Assembly: GCA_028583405.1 (NCBI GenBank)
Contig: CM053250.1
Span: 39,009,142-39,073,141, forward strand
From: Pogonophryne albipinna
Lineage: Eukaryota; Chordata; Actinopteri; Perciformes; Artedidraconidae
Length of the DNA: 64,000 nt
Reading direction: 5' to 3'
A program made the translations under genes and the position numbers. Positions 46,811-63,966 of the stretch are shown piece by piece. Each line of letters begins with the position of its first letter. The first letter of the stretch is position 1. The notes under the pieces were generated by a model. It made no database searches. It saw only the letters and a list, made by a program, of their open reading frames with translations, and was not told the DNA's origin.

Positions 46811-47235
46811 CTTTAACAGGTTCTACAGTCAATACAATAATTTAGGTAATATGTACTTAGTGCTATTGTTAAAATTGACTTATCAATATGAAGATTAAGA
46901 ATTACATAGAAACACAAGTAACACATTAAATAAAAGGAGACATTTTGAGTAAAATTACTGAAATAGTAATGTATTGTAGAATTTAAACATATAATCAAAG
47001 TAATATTTACAAAGCCAAAAAGTCCTTTTTTTCAGTGCTGTAGCATATTTTATTGACTCTGCACTGTGTCTTATTATTCATATCTTGCTTGCTGTAGAGG
47101 TTTTTACAAAAGCACTCTCTTTAGTAGCCTGTCAGAAACTTATTTTCTTTCAATTTGTTAAATTACATCATTCACAGAAACAAACTGAACAATAAGTACT
47201 TTGTTAATAAAATATATGATACTAATATAATGATA

Positions 47236-47682
47236 TCATAACATATAATAAAGATTGTGTTCTTTGATGAATGTGATGTAGGCTACGATCTGATTGTGTC
47301 CTGCTGGCCACATCACGATGTGCCTCGCACGGATCTCAGATCTGTTGTGCTTTGTTTCCAACGCGGGTTTTTTTTCCGCCTTGATTGTCGTCTGTTGATG
47401 ACGTTGAGGTAATGGCTGCTCTTGCTTTGCCGTGAGGAATGCCTTTTCTCTCCACCATAGCTGTTAAATTAAACCGCATGATAATATTGAAGAGTGTTAG
47501 AGAACAACACCACAGGAGAGGGGAGTTCTTACCGCAGCAGTGCCGTCTTTGAAGAGCTCCGGGTCGGCAAGGTGAATACATGTGTGCTCGTTAGCCGCTA
47601 GCTGAGTGTAGCTGCACTTTAGCCTAAAGTTAGCTTCATAGGAGGCTTCATTGTTAACTGAAACACAGATCAGTTCGCACAT
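47236..47682 (-). CDS. Unrecognised two-exon ORF, 124 residues
   Basis: Exon 1 is 47682-47533 (ATG, 50 codons, donor GCG-GTAAGA). A 72-nt intron of normal fish size ends TTTAATTTAACAG, and exon 2 is 47460-47236 (74 codons and TGA). The joined frame is phase 0 and open through a junction that would otherwise stop. The product is basic and hydrophilic in its second half (WWREKAFLTAKQEQPLPQRH), without a recognised domain, signal or membrane segment. It lies between the CACTA-like right end and zc3h18, divergent from the latter. It may be a lineage-specific gene, part of a larger gene or chance. Confidence 0.35.
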
Positions 47683-47712
47683 TGCTGGAGAAACTGTGTC
47701 ATGCCGGTTTGG

Positions 47713-48000
47713 TCAGATTAACCGGTTAATTTGTGAAATAGTTTTAGGAATACATGGGCAGAGTTGTTGGGTGAGTGCGGTGGGGTCGCTGCTCGCATTC
47801 ACGGAGAGATAAGGCCTTGTTGCCTCCTCGCGCGACCGAGCTATTAGAAGTGTGTTCTGCTGCAGGAACACTTTATATTTACGATCTCTGGCATGCTGTG
47901 TAATCATGTCCACATCCTTAGATGACTTGCCCCACCGAATCCCAACGAAACATTTGAAGACGAGGGTTTGAGCTCCCAGCGTCACCACTGGCAGATCACG
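47713..48000 (-). CDS. Unrecognised open frame, possible exon
   Basis: An open frame of about 95 codons runs from a TAA near 48000 to a stop at 47713 and contains LVFKCFVGIRWGKSSKDVDM and RDRKYKVFLQQNTLLIARS. The frame has an initial GTG rather than a clear ATG, and I found no good splice site joining it to the ORF at 47236-47682. Composition looks protein-like, but no family is recognised. Confidence 0.25.
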   Translation of the reverse strand, partial: RDLPVVTLGAQTLVFKCFVGIRWGKSSKDVDMITQHARDRKYKVFLQQNTLLIARSREEATRPYLSVNASSDPTALTQQLCPCIPKTISQINRLI

Positions 48001-48639
48001 TTAATTTATTTGTTAGCTAGCTGGCTATTGATCACGTTTCATTTGCTGTTGAATTGGCAGCGCCGGAGTTCCTCCTGTTGTCAATTATACATATTGCTAT
48101 GTCTTTTCCTCATAGAAAGGTTTTTTTACATGAAATGATATTCCTCTTTGCGATAGACAGTTTTATTAGATTGCTAGCGAGTTTTCTTTACTCGGGCAAA
48201 GTACACATTAATGACAAACAAACACAGTTTGCTTTCGTAGACCATTATATGATCTGTTGTATTATGAAAAGTGGGACATTCCAATCTCAATTTAAAGGTC
48301 TGGTTTGCTTATTTAGTTTGCATATATAGGGTGATAGTATGTGTAACATCTCTTGTATACAGAACTTAGTTTGTCTGATGGGGTTTAGCTGCTTGCAGTT
48401 GAACAAACTGGGTGCATAATTTAAATGTGTTCAGCTTAATTGTTTGGAAAATATTCCAATATATGATATGGTATGTAACCTGGCTGACGTGTACGGTTGT
48501 TCAAGTCAGGTTTTTTCATAGATTCTGGCTTGATGTTTTCATTATATAGAAACACACAAATGTTCACTTTGCAACATGTTTACTTGGACGTTTCAATTTG
48601 ACTGGTTTTCACAAACTACTATATTTCTGTTTACTCTAG
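48001..48639. other. zc3h18 upstream region / first intron
   Basis: AT-rich sequence ending in the acceptor CTGTTTACTCTAG at 48639. A non-coding first exon and the promoter are expected somewhere in 47690-48600, but no TATA box or clear donor could be fixed. Confidence 0.4.
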
Positions 48640-54935
<6,296 letters not shown>

Positions 54936-55221
54936 GTAAGTGAAGTTTGAGCTGGCTTCAGCTACAGTGTTTTATTATCTGAGATTTTCCATATCCTCTT
55001 CTTGGGGTTGTCCTTTACCTGCTCAAAATGATCCCACACTTGAACATAAATAATGTAATGACCAGGCCTGAATGAAGTGTGAAAAAAAACTGTCACACAG
55101 CCAAGACAGTTTTCTTTTCATGAGACTTCTTTTTAATATAATGTTTTCAGGAGCACACAGTTCTTCATTAATCCAGCCTATATGTTTGCTCTCAAAGAAA
55201 ACCAGATTGATGCATTTAACT
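54936..55221. other. zc3h18 intron, no feature seen
   Basis: The donor GTAAGTGA begins at 54936. No further RS-rich coding exon was found from here to the end of the window. Confidence 0.45.
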
Positions 55222-55401
55222 TTAAAGGGGACCTATCATGCAAAATGAACTTTTTGATGTCTTTTATACATAAATATGTGTCAGGGAACTCACGCAGCGT
55301 CAGAAAATAAAACCCTCTCTCTTTTCCTCCGTACACAAATCTCTAAAAACGGAGGTACAACGGAGCTATTGCCTAAAAATAGCATGATAGGTGAACTTTA
55401 A
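55222..55401. mobile_element. TTAA-type MITE (piggyBac-like), 180 bp
   Basis: TTAAAGGGGACCTATCATGC at the left is matched by GCATGATAGGTGAACTTTAA at the right (17 of 20 inverted bases), with TTAA at both ends, the piggyBac target. No coding potential. Confidence 0.75.
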
Positions 55402-55436
55402 AATCTCCTATCATTTATCCTCGGGGGGGAGTTTAC

Positions 55437-56597
55437 TAGGGCTGTGCATCTTCACTGGTCTCACGATTCGATTCGATTACGGTTATCCTGTCCACGATTC
55501 GATTCAATTCGATATCCCGATGCATCCCGATTCATACCAATGCGTTGCATCCTCAATTTTCTATATTACTGCACATGGCTTATTTTTCATCCATGCATGC
55601 AGTAAATGAACTCTCTTTTTATTATTTAAAAAGTGCTTCAGAAATCAATAACATAAATGTCTTGACATTAATTTATAAACCAAAATAAATGAATTGTATA
55701 GGTCTAGCCTCCCTACAGTATCTGTGTGTGAAATTGTTCCATCCTCAAAAACAAAAAATAATACTTCTGCAGTCTTGCTGCAGCTTCTAGCAACGGTCTT
55801 CTGTTAAAGAAAGGACACTGAATGTCCTGAATGTGGCATCACACACAGGACATGAGTCTGAACAAAGCAGACAGCAGGAGTATTTACAACAGCATATACA
55901 AACAAAAATAGTGCATGTGGGTGCACACTTACATTCTCTGTCTTACTGTTACATTAATCCCATGAATGTATGAGATTAAATTAGCTTCATTATATCTCAG
56001 TGATTAAGTGAATAATAAAGTTTCTATCAGGTCACTATCAGCCTGTCACTCATTATTTTCAGGAGGGGGCGGGGTTTGGAGGAACGGAGAGGAGACGGTG
56101 ATCGCGGAAGCTTTCTTCCTCCTGCCTTCACAAACTTTACACAAGTATTTATCAACTGAAAATTGCTAGAGGACATTCATACTTTGCAATCCAAGACTTA
56201 GTTAAATCCACCAAAAACCTGACATGATTGTAACGCGATTATTTTTGAAAAACATAAATCCCTGTGTGTCTGAGCCGCAGCGACACGGAGTGATTCAGAG
56301 CGGGTCCTTCTGCTGTTGGTTCTGGACTGGTGTTCTTGTGTTGGTGGATAAAGCAGACTGCTCCGTGTTTGGTGTTGCTGTGCCGCTGTGCCGCTGTCAC
56401 GTCTGTTCCCTGATCTCTGCGTCACCGACCGATTTGATATTAAAGTGACAGAAAAAAAAAACGTTATAGTAAAGCCGCGGCCGGAAAATCAGGAAGCAAC
56501 GTTACTACGCTATAACCGATTATCTTCCGTCACTGCATCGATACCGAATCGTCCACATCGCAATGCATCGTAGAAACGATTATTTTCAACACCCCTA
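55437..56597. mobile_element. hAT element, 1161 bp
   Basis: The ends TAGGGCTGTGCATCTTCACT and ATTTTCAACACCCCTA are flanked by a perfect TSD GAGTTTAC (55429-55436 and 56598-56605). The same family is present in opposite orientation at 58170-60602. It has no transposase frame. Confidence 0.93.
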
Positions 56598-56929
56598 GAG
56601 TTTACCCCTGGAGCCTTTAGCAGAGGCCTGTACTACGAATCCAGTTCAACAGACCCTGGATATGTTTGAGTTAGCTGGTTTACCTAATGCAAAATGAATT
56701 TTTTTTTTTTTTATTAAATAATAAACCTGATTTGTATAGCATTTTAGTATAGTAGTACATTTAACGTGTCAAAAACAAAGTGACAGTAACAGACTGGAAC
56801 AAGAACAAACCAGTGTTTTTTTTACATCTAGTACTAACAAAGTAGGCATTTTCTTTGTGCAAATAAACAAGGAAATTCAATAATCACACCCTGCAATAAA
56901 ATAAAAATAAATTTCAAGTAACTCAACTC

Positions 56930-57310
56930 TCACTCATCAGACAGGTTTTCTTTTCAGGAAGATGAGCATGTCCACATTTCCAGGTGGGATGTTTGGGCGT
57001 TTACAATATCCCCTGCTCTGGAAAAAACTCTCTCACTTGGTACTGATGTGGCTGGGACAGAGAGATATGCTTTGGCCATGTGTGACAGTAGTGGGTAAAG
57101 CGTTGCACTGTCTCTCCACCACTTGAGAGGACAGTCAGAGAGGAAGATAGAGGTCGCTTTGGGTACAACTCAATTTCAGCCTCGATACCAGCGTTGTGCT
57201 GTGCGCATGGCACTTCTTTACTGAAAGACACCCCAAGGAGATCTTCGAGTGCTGTCTTTTTGGAAGGAGGAGATTGTTCCTTATCAGCGTCCCTATTGCA
57301 CATACATAAA
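56930..57310 (-). pseudogene. hAT transposase C-terminal remnant
   Basis: The minus strand reads KKTALEDLLGVSFSKE, then after a frameshift CPLKWWRDSATLYPLLSHMA and KAYLSVPATSVPSERVFSRA: the hAT dimerisation domain, in two frames. About 100 residues remain; the catalytic part is absent. The element's ends were not identified. Confidence 0.75.
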
Positions 57311-57594
57311 TCAAATATTGCACTTTCCCTATTGCACCTAGTGTCCGTCAGGAATGATTTCTTACTTTATTTTTTACAACTAGGCTATATTAAATAGATA
57401 AAGGTGTGCTTTCTCGCTCTCTCTCTGTCTCGCTTGCTCACAGAGGCTGTGTGCTCCTCCGTGGCGAAGACGGCCACATAACATTTATGTCAAAAACTGA
57501 GATTTCATAGCTGTAACCCAGCTTCCTGTTTTGGGCATGCTGGCTGCGCATCACTCTCTTCACCAATGATAATGTTTAGATGGATTTAGGAACT

Positions 57595-58100
57595 TCCCCT
57601 CGATTCTATTGGCTCTATTGGTTCAAAAGTGGTGTCAATCACCAAAATCGACCGATTGGTTCCAGATATATGGCAAATCCACCCAAATGACCCCAGAAGT
57701 GTTTTTCTTTTTGCTAAATCTCTCTAAAAAGGTCAAATTTCACTTGTTTTGCATCAATCTTGATACAGGGTACTTATTATATGTTATAGTGTGGATTCCT
57801 AAAGCTTTTAGTCTACCATCCCATCATTCAAGGGTGGTTTTCACTATAAGTAATGTTTTTTTTGGACGGACACAATCATACATTTTTTTTTACTATGTTC
57901 AATCTGAATTTACTTTAAAATAAAACAAATCTACATTGATTCTGACTCTTCGACATCCAACTCACAGGTTTATCATTGCTTTGAGGAAAAAGATTATTAA
58001 TTTAACCCTGTTAGAAGTGAAGATATGGTCATTTGTTCTGGGAATGTCATTTTCATGTCTGAGACCTGGAAAACAGGCTCGGGACTTAACAGGTTAATGG
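57595..58100 (+). repeat. Dispersed repeat, copy 2, with a TTAA-type end
   Basis: Homologous and inverted relative to 7707-8215 (shared TGATACAGGGTACTTATTAT, ATTTGTTCTGGGAATGTCAT). It ends CGGGACTTAACAGGTTAA near 58098. The left end is undetermined. Confidence 0.5.
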
Positions 58101-58169
58101 GTTCCATTTTTGGCATTGACTGAAGGCTATTGTGTGATTTCGGATGTTGAAGTACGTATTCGGATGTGG

Positions 58170-60602
58170 TAGGGGTGTTGAAAATAATCGTTTCTACGAT
58201 GCATTGCGATGTGGACGATTCGGTATCGATGCAGTGACGGAAGATAATCGGTTATAGCGTAGTAACGTTGCTTCCTGATTTTCCGGCCGCGGCTTTACTA
58301 TAACGTTTTTTTTTCTGTCACTTTAATATCAAATCGGTCGGTGACGCAGAGATCAGGGAACAGACGTGACAGCGGCACAGCGGCACAGCAACACCAAACA
58401 CGGAGCAGTCTGCTTTATCCACCAACACAAGAACACCAGTCCAGAACCAACAGCAGAAGGACCCGCTCTGAATCACTCCGTGTCGCTGCGGCACAGGGAT
58501 TTATGTTTTTCAAAAATAATCGCGTTACAATCATGTCAGGTTTTTGGTGGATTTAATTAAGTCTTGGATTGCAAAGTATGAATGTCCTCTAGCAATTTTC
58601 AGACGATATATACGTGTGTAAAGTTTGTGAAGGCAGGAGGAAAAAAGCTTCCGCGATCACCGTCTCCTCTCCGTTCCTCCAAACCCCGCCCCCTCCCTGA
58701 AAATAATGAGTGACAGGCTGATAGTGACCCGATAGAAACTTTATTATTCACTTAATCACGGAGATATAATGAAGCTAATTTAATCTCATACATTCATGGG
58801 ATTCATGTAACAGTAAGACAGAGAATGTAAGGGTGCATTCACACCTAATAGTCCGCTCTCTGGTGCGCACCAGACCACAGTTTGTTACATTGTTTCATTT
58901 TTCAGAAGGTTCGGGTTGCGTTCACACGGGCAAAACTCAAATGGACTATAAGCTTTAAACACAAGTCATGTGCTCGGAAATGCTGTTCAACCATTGGTCA
59001 GACATTAAGGGGGTAAAAACGCAAATCCCAGCCATTTCTAGCGGAGCCTCCGCCATGGAGCATCGGCACTTTCGGCAGGTTATTCTCATGCTGCTGTTAG
59101 TCTGGAGATCAACAGACACTAGCGGCCCGCGCATATGATTATATAATCAGACAACGTCCGTTAAAAAACATTATTACATGGCTTTGTTGAATACTCGATT
59201 CTGATTGGTCAATTCAAAACACGTGACACGTTTTTAATCCAGAACAGACAGACCGCTGTCAAGGATTTATTGACCGTTGTTAATGACGTTCACATCTGCA
59301 CAAAGAAGTCCGTTCGATTTAACTGTATACAGTTTGGCTGAAACTAACTGACAAGACAAGAGCGACAAGAAAACAGCGGAGAAGTAACGGGCAGAAACCC
59401 TCCTTTTTACGCAGCGGTCCAGACATAGACATCAGACGGCGACACATATTCAGTTGCCAGTTCCTTTGGCATTAGGGCAGGGATATCTAGATACTTTCCA
59501 ATGTTTGACATAATGAATTGTGCTACTTTTAAAGCAAGCAACGATGTTTTCAAATCTGTAATCAAAAAGCTCCTCAAAAACGCTATCGAAGCAGTTCCTG
59601 CCGTTGCTACGTTAGTTCAAACAGCAACAACGGACTATTTTTCTTAGCGGATGCATGTCAATTTAAATCAATACATACAACTATTTTTTAAATCAATAAA
59701 ATCATTTTCTAAATCCATAAAAGCATTTCGCGTCGGGCTCCTGATCAGCCTGTCGGTGTTCTTTTCCCCATAATGACCGCGCTGCTGCACATTATCCCAC
59801 TTATTACAAGTTACATGAGACGTTCTGCAGAGGAGGGGCGTTTCACCGACGACAGGTGTTCTTACTTTTATGTAGCTGACGGAGAATTTTTACTTTACAC
59901 GACACTGTTCAACACTTCATTCTGCGTTACTCTTTAACTAAACAACCGCGGATGTCTTGAAAGACTCTTTCGCTAAAGATTTTTGAAGATATCCGCGTTC
60001 TTGTGACACGTAAATACTGCGCTTCCTATGTTTTGGTGCGGACTGCGTTCACACCAGCAATGAACCGCTCCAGAGTTCGCAAGCAAGCGCTCCGAGACCA
60101 CCTATTTTAGCGGACCAGAGTCCGGTTGTTTAGTTCACTTCAGAGGTCTCGGACTGCGTTCACACCGACCCAAATGAACCGCACCAGGGTTCGATTCAAC
60201 CGGACTATACAAGGCAGGTGTGAACGCACCCTAAGTGTGCACCCACATGCACTATTTTTGTTTGTATATGCTGTTGTAAATACTCCTGTTGTCTGCTGTG
60301 TTCAGACTCAAGTCCTGTGTGTGATGCCACATTCAGGACATTCAGTGTCCTTTTTTTAACAGAAGACCATTGCTAGAAGCTGTTGATGTTATTGATTTCT
60401 GAAGCACTTTCTAAATAATAAAAAGAGAGTTCATATGTATTTACTGCATGTATGCATTGATGAAAAATAAGCCATGTGCAGTAATATAGAAAATTGAGGA
60501 TGCAATGCATGAATCGTGATGCATCGGGATATCGAATTGAATCGAATTGTTGACAGGATAATCGTAATCGAATCGTGAGAGCAGTGAAGATGCACATCCC
60601 TA
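58170..60602. mobile_element. hAT element interrupted by a PIF/Harbinger-type element
   Basis: The ends TAGGGGTGTTGAAAATAATC and GATGCACATCCCTA are flanked by a perfect TSD GGATGTGG (58162-58169 and 60603-60610). Minus the insertion at 58831-60231 it is colinear with 55437-56597 in reverse. A TAA of the hAT was duplicated by the inner element. Confidence 0.94.
58831..60231. mobile_element. PIF/Harbinger-type element, 1401 bp, nested in hAT
   Basis: GGGTGCATTCACACCT and AGGTGTGAACGCACCC are inverted ends (15 of 16) flanked by TAA (58828-58830 and 60232-60234). The empty site is visible in the related hAT at 55437-56597 (rc GAATGTAAGTGTGCACCC), which proves the insertion and the 3-bp TSD typical of PIF/Harbinger. 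No transposase or Myb-like ORF is seen, so it is non-autonomous. Confidence 0.9.
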
Positions 60603-60610
60603 GGATGTGG

Positions 60611-60900
60611 GGTCTTCGGGTTTGAGTGGGAGCTCTGTTTTGAATCTATGTTTATCCCCATCACTGTCTGCTGCTGCCTCAAGGACTTCTGCCTCAGCAA
60701 TAGCAGCGGCTGCTTCTCTTTCTATGCTCAGGACGTCCAGAGATGCATCTATACGTGCGCTTTCTATTTTCATTTTCATTTATTTTTTAGCAAAAGAAAC
60801 TTGTGCTCTTGCTGCTTCTGCTTTTGCGTGTGGAAGCACTGCTTTTCACGGAGCTTGATGCGACAGACCTTACTTCGTACGAGGTTGCCTATTTTTCCCC
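60611..60900 (-). pseudogene. LTR-retroelement gag-like coiled-coil fragment
   Basis: The minus strand encodes an Ala/Glu/Lys-rich coiled-coil stretch (KIESARIDASLDVLSIEREA and AEAEVLEAAADSD) reminiscent of gag-region proteins of fish LTR retroelements, interrupted by a stop. There is no zinc knuckle or protease nearby. The assignment rests on composition and pattern only. Confidence 0.35.
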
Positions 60901-61529
60901 CATTCTGTAGCCGAGGATGAGGTTTCTTCGTTAGCACTGCTGTTGTTGTAGCCTTCTCTCTAGCTGTAACGTAGCAGCAGTAACTTGTATCTGCCCAAAC
61001 CTGTTGTCCATCCCGCTAGAAAGCTCTTGTTTCACTGTGTCGTCCTACGTGCACGTATCTCTTGTGCACTTTGACTGTCAGCTAAGCACCTTCCACCATC
61101 AAGGACTAGAGACCGTAGATGTCGTTTAATCGTTTTAATGATGCAGAAAGGGTGAAACTAGGAAATAAACACAATACAAGAAGTACATAAATATGCAGAA
61201 GAATATTTACACACATTATACATCATACATTGAATTAACACCAAAGAACATGCACACACTTGGCTGTAGCACAAAATGATGGCTCTAGCTAACAGTAGTT
61301 CTACAGAGGAGTTTACAACACACATTAACTATCATCCCAAAAATATTCTCTATAAACATTATTAATTGCTTCACATATTAACTGGAAATGAAAGAACACT
61401 ATGTTTATATCAATTGTACATACCAAGAATGCGACCAAAGCCATGGAACGTCAAAGATTGGAGCGGATTGTGGTCACCATAAACATGTGGCTGTCCTGTT
61501 CACATGTAGCTTCCTCACTAGGTCATAAG
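60901..61529. other. Unassigned sequence
   Basis: No gene or repeat was recognised. Confidence 0.4.
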
Positions 61530-61824
61530 TAGTGATGTGTTGGTCGCGAACGAGCTGATTCTTTTGAACGGCTCTTTGGTACAAACGAGGGGAACCGAGT
61601 CGTACTTGTTGAGAGCCGTTCTTTTTATCGTTCAATCGTTGGTTCGCACTCACTGCCTGCCAAAATCCACTCGCCTTTTAAAAAGCTTGATTTTGTTCCC
61701 CAAACCTATTCTGTGACGACCCGCCCCCCTACTCTGATTGGTAGGTTTCAGCACGAGGAGTGAGATGGGGTGGGTCTTAACGGAATACGCGAGAGAGAGA
61801 AGTCAGCCATAATTCCAATCACTA
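61530..61824. mobile_element. hAT MITE, about 295 bp
   Basis: It begins TAGTGATGTGTTGGTCGCGA (same terminus as at 41595) and probably ends CCAATCACTA, flanked by GTCATAAG and GTCACATG (6/8 match). The right boundary is tentative. Confidence 0.5.
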
Positions 61825-63220
61825 GTCACATGGTACATATTTTACACATTTCAACTACTGCCAGCAGGTGGAGTCAAATCCAACAAATGAACAACAATGC
61901 CCTGATGAGGACATAACAATTATACACACCTTGATATAAGGTGTTGATTTCCTTACGCCACACCCTCCCTCATTACACAAATATCACCTGATATCCTTAA
62001 ATCCAATACACATTCAACTTCATACAGCTAAGAGTTGGAAAATATGCATAAAAATGATGATATTGTCCAAAACTCACTTGCCTAATAATTGTTTCAGTTG
62101 AATCAAATCATTTCTATCGATGTGCTCAGTTCCATTTGATCACATATTGTTCATGGTTAAAGAAGAAGAACTGGTTGGAACTTATGTATGGATGTCACAA
62201 TACCAAAAATGTAGTAGTCGATACCAATACCAATAAAATATCACGATACCAAAGTGGAGTACAAAACAATAAATCCCATGTAGTCAACTACACTACTATG
62301 ATAGTCTACTCTGTTGCTTTGAATTTCACTTATTTAACAGAAAAGACTGTAGTTAAATTGAATTTAGGACTGTACATATAAACATTTTCAAATAAGTTAA
62401 TGCAAGGTAGTTGCCTCAACTTCCTGAAGCCTGTATGCTCTGTTTACATTTTTTTTGAACAACCTGCTTTAAAATAGAAATGCATGACGTTAGGGTTATG
62501 CAAAGCTCAACATCAGATTACATCCACTGATGCCTTTCCAGAAAACTCCTCCAGCAGCCATTAAACACAGAGGAGTGCAAACATCCTAGTAGCTTTGGTT
62601 ATTCTTCCTGGCCTCATGGGTTTATTGGCCCTGCTTCCCTTTTTTCATACCTTTCCTAAATGAATCATGTTTATGATAAGAACAAATATTTAGTAAATAG
62701 TAAACTCATCCTCCTCAAATAAGATTGTTGCTGTATGGTTTAGGCTAGGCATTCAAACACAGAGAAAGGTCTCCTTCAAAAAAGTGTTTCTTGTATACAG
62801 GATCAATTCACAGTGGGAATATCCACTCAGTGTTCATTTCCTCCAACAAATATTTACATAAACTCTTAAAGATAAACATTTGAATCTGGCTGTGTTTGCA
62901 AAAATAAACATTGGCCTCTCTCCTTGGGAAAATCCCATACATGTTGATTGTAAATGTCACAGCTGTGAATTATCCAGCGGCTTATTGCAAATCAGCTCCT
63001 TTCTACAGTATGTCAGCAGGTCCCTCTCCCACTCGTCTGTTTTTTTTATGACACGATGATGCAATCAATCCACATGTTTTTTTATTCTCTTTCTGAAATA
63101 TATATATTCGTTTGTTGTACTCCTGGGTTTTACATTGTTGCTGGGGTCAGGGGGGACTATCTGATAGTCCCTTGTGATTTTCAAATAGTATTTTTAGCTT
63201 GAAATGCCCATGCCTACTAA
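61825..63220. other. Unassigned sequence
   Basis: AT-rich, without a recognised gene. ATGTCACAATACC near 62190 and the following ATACCAATACC repeats resemble one end of a hAT-like element, not delimited. Confidence 0.35.
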
Positions 63221-63966
63221 TGCCGCGTTTCCACTGCAAGCCTCGCTCGGCCTCGCTCGGTTTGGCTAGGCCTTATTAGGCCCGGCTCACTTTAATGCTG
63301 CACTTCCATTACAGTTTAGGAACTGGGGTAGTTACTATAGTAACGCAGTGTAGGCGGAGCCGTGACGTCATCTTCAATGAGCGCCCCAAACAACAACACA
63401 GCTGTTAGCACTCAGAGCTCACAGCTCCTCATATCTGTTCAGAAACTAGTCAAAAGTTAAACAAGTACAAACCACAGCCTGTCTGTGTCATGGAGAATAC
63501 AGTCGCTGGTTTATTTATGTCTGTAGGCCGTTGTTGTGAGTGTGGACGGTCGGAGCATATATAACGTTAGCTTAGCCAAGCTCCATTTAGAAAACACGCA
63601 TTTTAAAAGGGTTTTTCGCCTGCCGTCTGTCTGCAGACTTGGCAAAGCATTAATTCATGGTTTTTACTAACCGGTATCAGTATGTTGTTACTTCGGCATC
63701 ATTTTGAAATGTGTATTACAATTAAATCACGGTCAAATATGTTCATCTTGTTGTAGTTGTAGCCCCCTTGCCAGCGATTCTCTCTCTAGTTTAGCATACT
63801 CAGCCCGACTCAGCCTGGTTGTTCCTGGCCCTAGAACCACGATTTTATGGGGCCAGAAAAACTGTGAATTAGGACCAGCTAGCCGGTACTAGGCCAAGTG
63901 GAAACGCAACCAAAAACGGGCTCGGCACGCTTAAAGCGAGCTCCGCGTTGCAGTGGAAACGCGCCA
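63221..63966. mobile_element. PIF/Harbinger-type MITE, 746 bp
   Basis: TGCCGCGTTTCCACTGCAA and TTGCAGTGGAAACGCGCCA are inverted ends (one mismatch), flanked by TAA on both sides (63218-63220 and 63967-63969). The interior segment 63425-63690 is shared with 44370-44495. Confidence 0.88.

Larger units (their letters stand above)
33787..47037 (-). mobile_element. EnSpm/CACTA-like transposon carrying two genes, 13.25 kb
   Basis: The left end is CACTGAAAAAAAAGTGG, the right end (rc) CACTGAAAAAAAGGACTT: 12 identical terminal bases beginning CACTG, as in animal CACTA elements, with CT on both outer sides as a possible 2-bp TSD. Both subterminal regions are rich in AAGTAA/TTACTT motifs (left 33810-34330, right 46820-47015), and AAGTAATATTTAC occurs at both. 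Inside, on the minus strand, lie a broken C2H2 plus Tnp2-like transposase gene and an intact PB1-like gene. Later insertions: hATs at 35334-35598, 40875-42875, 42919-43667 and 45228-46810. Short TIRs and a minimal TSD keep this below certainty. Confidence 0.65.
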
